64,000 nt of DNA, taken from NCBI GenBank assembly GCA_949358305.1, contig OX442317.1, forward strand, positions 11,412,186 through 11,476,185, given 5' to 3'. The notes beneath the pieces are model-generated. The model was given only the letters and a program-made list of their open reading frames with translations. It was not told the origin of the DNA and made no database searches. Source of the DNA: Strigamia acuminata. Lineage: Eukaryota; Arthropoda; Chilopoda; Geophilomorpha; Linotaeniidae. Shown here one piece after another: positions 55,762 to 64,000 of the stretch (position 1 is the first letter of the stretch; each line of letters opens with the position of its first letter). The translations under genes and the position numbers were made by a program.

Positions 55762-57365
55762 ACATAGGACTAATGCCGATATTTGGCAAGTTAACTTACT
55801 ATTTAAATTATACAAAGAATTGGCCAATTGGCCCTAATTAACTATCATTACGTGTCATGGAATTTGGGAGCGGTTTCCCCATCGCTCGACCGGGTTATAG
55901 ATGTCGTCTTAAGCCGGATGGCTGTGTCCTGGAGTCCGATACGGCTTCGCTGGTTTCCTTGGTTCGCTGTGTAAATTATCGCACGTCGATAAATCGAATG
56001 ATCTGAGCATTGCGGTTGACTTTGTCTGCACCGCCACAACTTTGGGAGGATATTGGTGTAAGTGAATGTGTCCATTTACTTATCAATATTCCGCTTACGA
56101 ATTATATTTAATTCGTGTCGTTGTGAGTTTCTATTAGATATTTCGCGGATAAGTTGTCATCAACTTTATCGGTTATATTGAGTTCAACATAAGATTAAGT
56201 CTTTAGACTTGATTTGTCCAACTGGTTGTCAAGTTAAGTTTTGCTGTTATAAATAAAGTGAAGATTAGGCTTCCCGTCGCAACACACAATTGCCATCGAA
56301 AGAAATATACGCCTTGCAATGCAGAACGGTATCAAGCGTCCCCTGCGTCGCAACACGGTCGTTCGTCTGGCGATTGACGGTATCACGTACACAGGAGTCG
56401 ATAGCTCGCGGCTCCGCACAGCAGTATAATCTCTCGCGGTACTAATAATAGACCGACTACTTTGGCATCGAATACCATGAGAATCAGCTTGCCAAACACT
56501 TGGTGCTACTCGTGGTTACTGTAAAACAGACTGCTTTGGCACCATCCGGTGAAGGAACTAATTCTCAACAGCAACGATGCTACTAGCGGTAACGGAATAC
56601 GTTCATACCGAGAAAGACCACATGGTCCTGTCCGGAGGATACTGAATTGCACAACGGCGGGTTCTCCTTCGGCGTCGCAACCGTAAACTGTAACATTTAT
56701 GCAACATAATGATCCCAGCACTTCGACTTCAATTGCCGGTGGTGGCATGATTCTGTAGAATCATGCAACGGTTCTTTGCGAATAAATCAACAAAGAACCA
56801 AAAGGTTTTTTACGTGAACAACGAATCATATTTCTTAAGTAACAATACCAAACAGAAAATAATCAAACAGAGCTCTGGAATGGCCGGTTGTTTGGGTTTA
56901 TATAACCTGACTGGATTAGAGATTAATCCAATCAACCAATTGGAACATGGGTTCCACGAATCCCTCCAATCCCGTATCGCCGGAAGTGGATACGGAGGAG
57001 CAATATGCTAATTCACACCACAACCGGAACTGGATACCCAGGACCGGAAATGGATCCACCAATCACATCGATCGGTTGATCGATGGATTATCAAATCTCC
57101 ATTTCTGCTGAACTGGAGATTCCCATCACTTAGTGTGAACAATAATCATTAATATATATTTATATTAATCCTAATAAAGTGTCGTTTCATACAAATAAAT
57201 ATATTCTTATATTTATTTACCAGTTTCTTAACTCGCAATTCGAATTTACCGCTGAATTATAATCGCGCCATCTAGTGGCGACTCGGAGCATTGACAAATG
57301 CGGGTTTCGCCGAAAACACTTAAAATTCGGCCGTGTTATTAATAAATAGCACTTATAAACCGTCA
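55762..57365 (-). repeat. Gypsy 5' LTR, outer fragment
   Basis: Continues the LTR from base 137 to its end; same as 21112-22715 except one base seen (57202). Ends AACCGTCA, followed by TSD TAGTC (57366-57370). Confidence 0.94.
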
Positions 57366-57733
57366 TAGTCCCTCCATCATTTTTTCGACCCTTTCCTCCG
57401 TTGCCGCCATTGCCGTCTCCTGGACCTTCGTCTGTCTTCGACCGAGCGACTGGAGAAAGAGAGAAAAGAACGAATAAATATAAAAAAAAAAATAAAAAAA
57501 AAAAAGGTCAAATAAAAAAGACAAAAGAGTAAATATCGGAATGGGACACATACCCCCTTGATCTTCGTGGGATCATTAGTTTTTCGCTCGCGTGCATCAT
57601 GCACGGAACTACTGGCGGCGCTCAAGTTTGGCGTGTGGCTCCACGCCTCCATGAAGTCGATGCGTTCCAAAAGGACGACGGGTGACAGGTGCGACTTTGT
57701 GGACGGCTTTTCTCCTCTCTTTCCTTTTTCCAT
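57366..57733 (-). pseudogene. 5' part of the coiled-coil host gene disrupted by the gypsy element
   Basis: Exon 1 is 57554-57733 (60 codons from ATG, ends AAG GGG then GTATGT). The intron is 57450-57553, AT-rich, ending TTTCTCCAG. Exon 2 starts at 57449 and runs into the TSD at 57366, phase zero. Exon 2 continues in frame at 20970 on the far side of the element. Exon 1 is polar (MEKGKRGEKPSTK...); exon 2 starts the charged helix (ATEERVEKMMEGL then EERIEEL). A possible 3' splice site CACATCGAAG just before the ATG suggests a 5' UTR intron. Function unknown. Confidence 0.72.
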
Positions 57734-57894
57734 ATTTTCTTCGATGTGAAAAAAAAGATAAAAATTAAAATCGCAACAAAAAGAACCAAAACGTGGGACG
57801 TCGAATAAAACATCCGCGCACATATTGTTCGCGCAAGTCTACGCGCGTACATGTACGTGTTGGACGTGGTACATTTGATGCCTACCGCGGAACA

Positions 57895-58023
57895 ATGCGA
57901 GAAAACACGAGAAAATACGAAGTTCTCGTATTTTCTCGGTTTTACTTCCATTTGGTCAATTCTTACCTTTGGTTTCAATACAATTTATCTTATTTCAGAA
58001 GTCTGCGAGACACATATAAAAAG

Positions 58024-58055
<32 letters not shown>

Positions 58056-58260
58056 GTTTATTTCTAATTAAATGAGAAAAATCTTATATATAGGCTTAAC
58101 CCGCCATGCAATAAGAAACAGACGAAAAAATCTTCTTTTTATTCGTGTCTTGTAGTTTTCTGAAATGAGATAAATTGCATTGAAACGTAACATAAGAATT
58201 AATCAAATGAAAGCAAAACCGAGAAAAAATGAGAATCTTGTATTTTCTCGTTGTACAACA
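57895..58260. mobile_element. MITE-like inverted repeat
   Basis: 57903-58031 (CGAGAAAATACGAAG ... AAAAGAAGATTTTT) and 58133-58255 are reverse complements with some differences, separated by about 100 bp that includes a T26 run. No coding. Target duplication not clear. Confidence 0.65.
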
Positions 58261-59103
58261 AAGTCGGTTCGCGTTACACGAGTTTTTCAAAGTACCGTGG
58301 CCCTGGTACACGATACCGTCTCGGTTTTAAAACGGCACCGCGGTCCCGACGCTCACCCGCCGCAAAAAGCAATGCAGTCCAGGGCCGCGAACCGCGTGTA
58401 AAAACGCCAACTGACGAGTGTTTACCGGGAAAATTGTTAATTTACCTCTAATCGTTCCACTTGTTCACGACACGGGGTCCACACTACTGATGGCGAGCGC
58501 GCGAGTGATTCGACGCGGCATCTGGCGACAACCATGGAATCCCGCGTGTGATGCGACGTTGTTTGTTTATTTTTGTCTATTTTATTTATTTATTTGTTTA
58601 TTTATATATTTATGTTTATTTGTTTATTCATCTATTTGTTTCACGATGCTTTCAAATTTTTATTTTTTTGTAACTCCGATCACCAAGCGTCGTTATCGAA
58701 ATCCGCCATACCTGACCGCTGATTCCGCGCCACGTGTTTCGCTGCTGAGCAAGTTGAAAGTATTTACTAGTTTACTATATACCTGTCCATTTATACATGC
58801 CGTTTATCTATTTATCAATCTATCTATCTATCTATCTATCTATCTACCAATCAACCAATTGACAACGACAACAATTGTTTCAACAATCCGACCATTCGTC
58901 CGCTTGTGTCTAAACGAGTGGAAGCGTGGAGAGGCGCGGAATTCGTCGCCATATTCTCGCTTGCCAGAAATGAAAAGAGAATAATTCGGTTGTTTGATTG
59001 ATCTGTGGTTTTATTCACCTTTTCTTTCCTTTTCATTGATTGTGTTTTGCTGTTCAATTCTCGTTTGTATTTAATTTACGGTAATCTAATTTTTACATTT
59101 CAG
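58261..59103. other. Intergenic sequence, simple repeats, no gene supported
   Basis: Contains TTTATTTG-type runs (58560-58640), a (CTAT)n tract (58818-58848), and the likely 5' UTR or intron of the gene at 59104 (acceptor TTACATTTCAG directly before its ATG). An open frame across the simple repeats is low-complexity and was not accepted. Confidence 0.5.
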
Positions 59104-59397
59104 ATGGAGAACGGAAAGAACGTCATCTGGGGTGAAGTGCGCCCGGGCACGAGGTGAGAGTGGTTGGTCGATCGATTGGTTTTATTTATTTGACACTTTT
59201 TATTTTATTTTATTTTATTTCTATTTTATTTTTAAGGGGTTCGTCGCGATCGCCACCTTCGACGAGGTCGCCGCAGACCATCTATGTGCGGCCCGGGGAA
59301 TTTGGTAATAACATATTCTTCGGGCCGAGGCGCTATGTGCCAGAGTGAGTAAAGCAATTTATGGTCGATTTGTCGGTCGCGGTTCAATTAATCATTT

Positions 59398-59438
<41 letters not shown>

Positions 59439-59868
59439 TCATAGTAACTTACCATGGTTGCCACCTAAGTGTGCGAATAATTTCCAATGCGACACGCGCC
59501 TCGCGCGGGATCGCCCGACACCGCCGACGCATGGGTGGTCGGATATCCCAAGATCCACCAGAAACTATGTGTATCAATTCTGCACAACTTGCTACGAGTT
59601 TGGTCGTTGCAACCCATTCGTCACCAGTTACCAGTCACCAGTCACCCACGACCGCCACCAGTTCGTCAAGATATATCTACCTGTCCAGTTAGTTAATTAA
59701 TTGTTCTTTATATCTTTTTTTTTTTGTTTGTTTGTTTGTTTGTTTGTTTGTTTGTTTGTTTGTTTGTTTGTTTGTTTGTTTGTTTGTTTGTTTGATAAAT
59801 ATGTATATATATTTTTTCTTCTTCCTCTTAGTGGGACATCGTTATCGAACGTAGCGTTATCGGCGTAA
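59104..59868 (+). CDS. Small four-exon gene of unknown function (145 aa)
   Basis: Exons 59104-59153, 59237-59344, 59445-59687 and 59832-59868, all with GT-AG introns (GTGAGAG/TTTTTAAG, GTGAGTAA/ATCATAG, GTTAGTTA/CCTCTTAG) and all in phase 2; the total is 438 bp with one stop at the end. The acceptor right before the ATG implies a 5' UTR intron. The protein is basic and Ser/Pro-rich at first, with motifs G-E-F-G-N-N-I-F-F-G-P-R-R-Y, then a Cys-containing module C-A-N-N-F-Q-C and C-T-T-C-Y-E-F-G-R-C. Four to five Cys could form disulfides or bind metal; no signal peptide seen. It resembles the gene at 63252 in its 50-bp first exon and phase-2 introns. Family not recognised. Confidence 0.6.
59724..59793. 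repeat. (TTTG)n microsatellite in intron 3
   Basis: About 17 tandem TTTG units inside the third intron of the preceding gene. A T-rich run with one C (59395-59437) lies in intron 2. Confidence 0.95.
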
Positions 59869-60027
59869 TTTTTCATTTTTTATTGTATTTTGTTCATTTG
59901 TAGTTTATAATTTAAATTAAAATTGAATTCGAGATAAGTGGCCACGATTGATTGGGTTTATTTGATCGCAAAAAAAAAAAATAATTCGAATGAATCTATC
60001 GGTGTTAAAAACGATACGACCGGTTTG

Positions 60028-60585
60028 TTAGCCGATTGGTGAACAATTTGCGAAACACGCGCGACACGTGGGGGCGTATTTCTCGGCACCCCCTATCACC
60101 ACGACGTCTTCTTCGCCCGACGTCCGCTTCGTGAACGCGGCTTCCCCTCGACACCGGTAGCACGTTGCCTTCAGCTTCACGATGTGCTCTGATTTCGGGA
60201 GCAAATCGCAGACTTGACCGAACGGGTTCAACTTGAAATCCCCATCGAGGGCCGCGATTACCACAGTCTTTCCTTTCTCTGCCATTTCTTGACAGAATTG
60301 TACCAAGTCCTCGAAAAACTGGCCCTCGTCAATCCCGATAATCCCGAAATTTTCGGATTGTCTTCGGGCTTCCGCGAGGTTTTCGACGGCGCGCGCCGCT
60401 CTCGATTTTCCGTCACGAGCGACGATTTCTCCGGGAATGTGGCGGTTGTCGATTTTGGGCTTCAATAACAACGCTTCTTCTCCTTCTAGGCGCCTCAAGA
60501 GTTCAGTTGTTTTCCCTGCAAACATCGGGCCCACTATTAACTGGATATTGCCTCGTGGTCGATCCTCGATGGCCGACGTCGACAT
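60028..60585 (-). CDS. TK1: Thymidine kinase (TK1 type)
   Basis: A type II thymidine kinase, phosphorylating thymidine with ATP to dTMP in the salvage pathway, in the cytosol. 185 aa, single exon. P-loop G19-P-M-F-A-G-K-T-T27; Walker B-like and catalytic D86-E87-G-Q-F-F; D114-G-D-F with L-N-P-F-G for the lower lid; zinc pairs C142-x2-C145 and C174-x2-C177; substrate lasso with V-I-G-G-A-E-K-Y170. All expected key residues are present. It ends eight residues after the last zinc Cys, so it lacks the C-terminal tail of about 40-50 residues that in vertebrate TK1 carries the KEN degradation signal. AATAAA lies 66 bases after the stop (59957-59962, minus strand). It is convergent with the four-exon gene. 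A cellular gene is likelier than a viral capture, but sequence alone does not settle it. Confidence 0.95.
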   Translation of the reverse strand: MSTSAIEDRPRGNIQLIVGPMFAGKTTELLRRLEGEEALLLKPKIDNRHIPGEIVARDGKSRAARAVENLAEARRQSENFGIIGIDEGQFFEDLVQFCQEMAEKGKTVVIAALDGDFKLNPFGQVCDLLPKSEHIVKLKATCYRCRGEAAFTKRTSGEEDVVVIGGAEKYAPTCRACFANCSPIG

Positions 60586-61385
60586 CTCGTCTTGTTGCGT
60601 CTACCATCGAGGAAAAAGAGAAAGAATTTAAACGAATAAATGAAAAACGAAAAACTGACAAAATCGTGAGTCCGACTGCAAAACTAAAATTGGATAGAGA
60701 TCGAGAACAAAATGGCGGTGATAGTGGTGTAACCACGGGGATTCCCGCCCGTGCTCGCGCATCGACCCGTTCTGGTTCATTTAGTTAGTTGGTCGGTCGG
60801 TTTAATTAACGAGTCGGTCAAATTGTTGGAGATTCTTCCCCTTTTTCTATTTTGAAAATTGACTAGGTTTGCTTACCGTGCAAACGAAACTCGATATAGC
60901 GAATGAACCAATGCGTACAAGTGCGCGAAGCAAAGCGCGGTATGGTAGGAAAGCTTTAGCCCGTCGCTCGCTGCAAAGACGCGAGAATACGACGCGACAC
61001 TCGGTGACACAAATTAGAAATTAAGAAAAAAAAAAAATAAATAAATAAAGAAATAAAAAAAAAAAAAATAAAGAAATAAAAAATAAATAAATAAATAAAT
61101 AAATAAAGAGAGAGAGAGGGATTCTTTCCCATTCTCTTCTCTGCGTTTTCTCTTTTCCTCTTCGTTTCTTCGCGCGCATCCACGAGAGAAGCACACATCG
61201 GTTTGGGATTCGAAAGATTCGAAAGATTCACGGGATTCGGATGGGATTAGGAAGCCATTGCCAGAGATTCGGTCGAACGTCGTCCCCCTCGCATTGTTTT
61301 CGCCACTGGCTGTGTAGCTTATTTTTGATTTATTATTTTGACCGACCAGAAGGCCAGTCTGAGACCGAGAGGGGCGTGCAAATGG
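60586..61385. other. TK upstream region, simple repeats, no further gene supported
   Basis: Contains the TK promoter side (60586-60790), then intergenic DNA and an AAATA/GA-rich low-complexity tract (61022-61120). A 128-codon minus-strand frame at 61014-61400 runs through the low-complexity tract and was not accepted. Confidence 0.5.
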
Positions 61386-62700
61386 GACACATATAGGCAC
61401 TGGCGTCAGAAGAACTCGGGTACCGCGCCACTCGGTGGGTACTGTGCCGCTCGACCGAGCGACGACGGCCCCTCGCTCTGCTCTCGATCTGAAGGCTTTC
61501 GCAAAATGCAGCGGACGCGGTGATTAGAACTCGCGTCGACTCCGACGGGACGTCAACTCTGGAAGGTAAAATTAAAATATGAAACGGCGGATATTTTACG
61601 AAACTTTTGTTCCAGTCGGTTGCTACGAAGATAATCTCGTTAATCATTGGAATACGAACCGCGGAACCGGTTCCAAGATCCGAAATTTAAACTTTAATCG
61701 TCCGCTCGTTGTCGATCGCCAGGCACCTATAAGTGATAAACGCGTCCTTTTCATTTTCTTGTCGCGTCTCGGGAGTTTGTGGATCTATAACCTGGCCTAA
61801 TCTGACCTAATTCGAATCTGAGTTTGGATCTGAATTCTGCGTTTGCTTTATCGTTTCAACATTATGAGAGTTTCCTTTTATTAAACAATTATATTTTTAA
61901 TTCTACTTGCTATTTAACTGCGTCCCGGTGCGTTGCCATAAGCACCGGACACCTTCGGACATTTATCCACGTTGGTGAACATTATTATCGATGCCGGTGT
62001 CAAAAATCCATGTCGCGCTTACATACATCGCACCTCGCATATTATCGCGCGTGGGAACGCGTTCACGCGTGTGCATGGCAAACAAAGACACGCTCATGCG
62101 AGCACATTGTCGAGGACTTCGCTCACGATCGCGCACTGACACCAGAACGTGTTGCATCAAAATATTGAAATTTTCTACGACCAGATGCCGAATCTGTCAT
62201 GTGCAAAGAGAGTGTGTGGAAACGAACGGACAAATAAATAAATAAATAGATAAACCAAGTGTTTTTCATAACTGTTTGTTTGTTTGTACCGGGCGGAACG
62301 TTGTGATGTCGATGTGAGAGTTTATTTTGGAAGAATTTGTTGGGACTGTCGACGCTCGTCGGTGCCAACTGCCCCGGTTGACCAACGGCTGAACAATAGA
62401 GTGGTTGCGCAACCCGAATGCAGACTTTTGTGACCGAAACCCCCCGGATTTCCGCGAGGGCTCGAATCAGTCCCGGTTGGTCTGAATGTGTTAGTAGATC
62501 CATCGGATGCAGTGACCGAAATTCGCGTCATTTACGATGGCGCGCCGTGCATTGCGGAATGGAATTTAAACCGTAGACCAGTTTAAGCGTTCACAATCTC
62601 ATTTCACGCGACATCTATCGTGATAATCTGATTAATGGTTGGGGTACACGGTGTGACGTAATTACTCAGAATCGTCACGTTAAAAAACAAAACGAAATGG
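61386..62700. repeat. Host tandem repeat units U6 and start of U7
   Basis: Same family as 9333-10438, 17095-18130 and 19130-20080. Landmarks: AATATGAAACGGCGGATATTTT (61575), GATAATCTCGTTAATCATTGG (61630), CACCTATAAGTGATAAACG (61725), TTTATCGTTTCAACATTATG (61848), TTTATTTTGGAAGAA (62321) with hairpin TCGAC-GCTC-GTCGG (62349-62362), and GATAATCTGATTAATGG (62622). Diverged about as much as the other units. Confidence 0.72.
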
Positions 62701-62744
62701 GTGGATGGATGGGAATTTTTATTTCAGTCAGTTTTATTTACTCG

Positions 62745-62815
62745 CCTAAAAAAGAAAAAAATAAAAAAAAAGAAAGAAAAAAAAAAGAAAAAAAAAAGGA
62801 AAAAGGATAACAACG
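62745..62815. repeat. A/G low-complexity tract
   Basis: AAAAAAGAAAA-type tract after the repeat units; no coding. Confidence 0.8.
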
Positions 62816-62884
62816 AATACGACGATTGGTCGAGTGGACGGAGATACCCGCCGCGTGGAACCGTGTGCCGAGAGGATGGAGACA

Positions 62885-62988
62885 GACAGCCGCCATGTTT
62901 CCGGATTATGTCACTTGGTGTCGCTCTATGCATCGATAGTGATCACGCGCGGGACAGACGACGTCGTGTTTCCATCTTCGAAAAAGTG
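62885..62988 (+). other. Likely 5' UTR exon of the five-exon gene
   Basis: A CG-rich stretch ending CTTCGAAAAA then GTGAGTAG at 62989, matched by an acceptor TTCTATGTTCCAG (63248) just before the start codon of the next gene. The 5' limit is not defined. Confidence 0.35.
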
Positions 62989-63251
62989 AGTAGTTGACCG
63001 TTCTACCGTCACATTTATCAGTCAATCGATCGACAAATTGAAAAAAAAACAACCCTTGATTACCTCTACGCCTCTCTCGACAACGTATCAATTAACACGC
63101 GCGTGCAAACACGAACGCCTGCATTGGTTCGGTCGGGCACCGCTCGCTCGCTCATTTGACAGACTCGTGACTTGAAATTTTTTATTTTTTCTTAGCCGTT
63201 ATTTTATTTTCCTTTGCATTCGACTTTAATTTAATTTCTATGTTCCAGACG

Positions 63252-63522
63252 ATGAACAAAAACGAGAAAAACGACCACAACAACGACGGCGATGATGCAA
63301 GGTGAGAGATTCGACCGACCGGTTTCGATCGTTCGTTTATCCGTTTCTTCATTTCTTTATTTCTTTGTTTATTCAGTTGTCAGCCAATTGATCCGCCCCA
63401 GTCGTCATCGTGGCAGTGGACCGAACCCGGTCACATTCGACCCATCATGCGGGTTGCGCCATTCCAGCGCGCGACTCCGGAACCGATGTAATTCGGTCAA
63501 ACGTCTCGTTTGATTTATTTAT

Positions 63523-63554
<32 letters not shown>

Positions 63555-63656
63555 TAAGCCATCCTCGCGGACGTTCCGTACTGTTTGTTCGCTTCGCGGG
63601 CGCCCAGTTGATGGGACCGGGACGTCCGATGCCGAGGTGAGTTAATTCGATTCAAC

Positions 63657-63687
<31 letters not shown>

Positions 63688-63945
63688 GACCGATTGGTTG
63701 GTTTGATTCGAATTGATTTATTTATTTATATTTATTTTATTTTATTTTCTATTTTTCAAGTCAATCCCGCGGGCGCGCCAGGATGCTAGCACGTTTCGCG
63801 GCCACCGAACCGATGTTGCCAGGGCGTCCGGCGTCGAGGTAATTAATTCGGTTCAACGTTTCAATTTGTCCGCCCGTCCATCAGTTTGTTCACTTAGTTT
63901 ATTCAATTTGATCTCTTCCTCAGTGACCCACAACCAGGCGCGTAA
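63252..63945 (+). CDS. Small five-exon gene with a duplicated exon (112 aa)
   Basis: Exons 63252-63301, 63377-63487, 63559-63636, 63761-63838 and 63924-63945; GT-AG introns, all in phase 2, 339 bp in total with the only stop at the end. Start ATG lies three bases after an acceptor. Exons 3 and 4 are both 78 bp and homologous: each encodes R-G-R, then F-A, then G-R-P. Introns after exons 2, 3 and 4 also begin alike (TAATTCGGTTCAACG type). The N-terminus is Asn/Asp/Lys-rich; the rest is Arg/Pro-rich and probably disordered. No known domain. Same architecture (50-bp first exon, phase-2 introns) as the gene at 59104, so they may be distant paralogues. Confidence 0.55.
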
Positions 63946-64000
63946 TCGGCGATGTGACGAGTCGATTGTGAATCTTTTTTTATTTTATTTTTCTATTTTT
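63946..64000. other. 3' flank, end of window
   Basis: Short T-rich sequence after the stop; no polyadenylation signal seen before the window ends. Confidence 0.5.

Larger units (their letters stand above)
20976..57365 (-). mobile_element. Nested Ty3/gypsy retrotransposon with extra third ORF
   Basis: Minus-strand element bounded by 1.74 kb LTRs and a TAGTC duplication. Order on its own strand: 5' LTR (57365-39861, broken by a DNA transposon), tRNA-Gln primer site, leader, gag, protease, RT/RNaseH/integrase, a third ORF (broken by copia-2), polypurine tract, 3' LTR. Without the nested insertions it is about 14 kb, long for the family. The two LTRs differ at only one position that I could find (22552 A versus 57202 T), so the host insertion and both nested insertions are recent. 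Confidence 0.93.

Noticed and set aside
58418-58984. 188-codon frame
   Set aside because: Consists largely of translated TTTATTTG and CTAT simple repeats; no domain or conserved start.
60503-60788. Frames on both strands overlapping the TK start
   Set aside because: Shadow frames across the TK 5' end and its upstream flank, without support of their own.
61014-61400. 128-codon minus-strand frame upstream of TK
   Set aside because: The C-terminal half is translated AAATA-type low-complexity DNA and no domain is visible; a short exon cannot be excluded but is not supported.

Overview
This is a eukaryotic nuclear window, most likely from an arthropod and probably an insect. The evidence is short spliceosomal introns with T-rich acceptors, AT-rich simple repeats, and Ty1/copia and Ty3/gypsy retrotransposons primed by animal-type initiator-Met and Gln tRNAs. 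The species call is inference; I see no diagnostic single-copy gene other than a TK1-type thymidine kinase. About 80 percent of the window is a nest of mobile elements inserted into a small host locus.

Layout: 1-4166 is the 3' part of a copia element (copia-1, copy A) with an in-frame stop. It sits inside a foldback element (4167-9332) whose core is a palindromic tandem array. 9333-20748 is host sequence made of diverged tandem repeats of roughly 0.65-1 kb. A complete copia-1 (copy B, 10439-17094, TSD TTATT) interrupts these repeats, and they flank a small two-exon gene (18131-18674) whose fold resembles a retropepsin without its catalytic triad. From 20976 to 57365 lies one 36.4 kb nested Ty3/gypsy element on the minus strand (TSD TAGTC). 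It split a two-exon coiled-coil host gene whose 5' part is at 57366-57733 and 3' part at 20749-20970.

The gypsy element has 1.74 kb LTRs, a tRNA-Gln primer site, gag, protease and RT/RNaseH/integrase, a slippery heptamer at the gag stop, and an unusual third ORF of about 579 codons that is not a recognisable env. That third ORF carries a complete second copia family member (copia-2, 24108-30659). The 5' LTR is broken by a 15.8 kb DNA transposon (39997-55758, TIR CACTGCAAGAAA, TSD TAT, CACTA-like). This in turn carries a second, larger copy of the foldback element inside what looks like an intron. In that foldback copy a 1687-bp unit is present four times in tandem, against once in the left copy.

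Right of the nest (57371-64000) host sequence resumes: the 5' part of the disrupted coiled-coil gene, a small MITE-like inverted repeat, a four-exon small gene (59104-59868), thymidine kinase on the minus strand (60028-60585), another pair of the tandem repeat units (about 61390-62700), and a five-exon small gene with a duplicated exon (63252-63945). No tRNA, rRNA or CRISPR array was seen.
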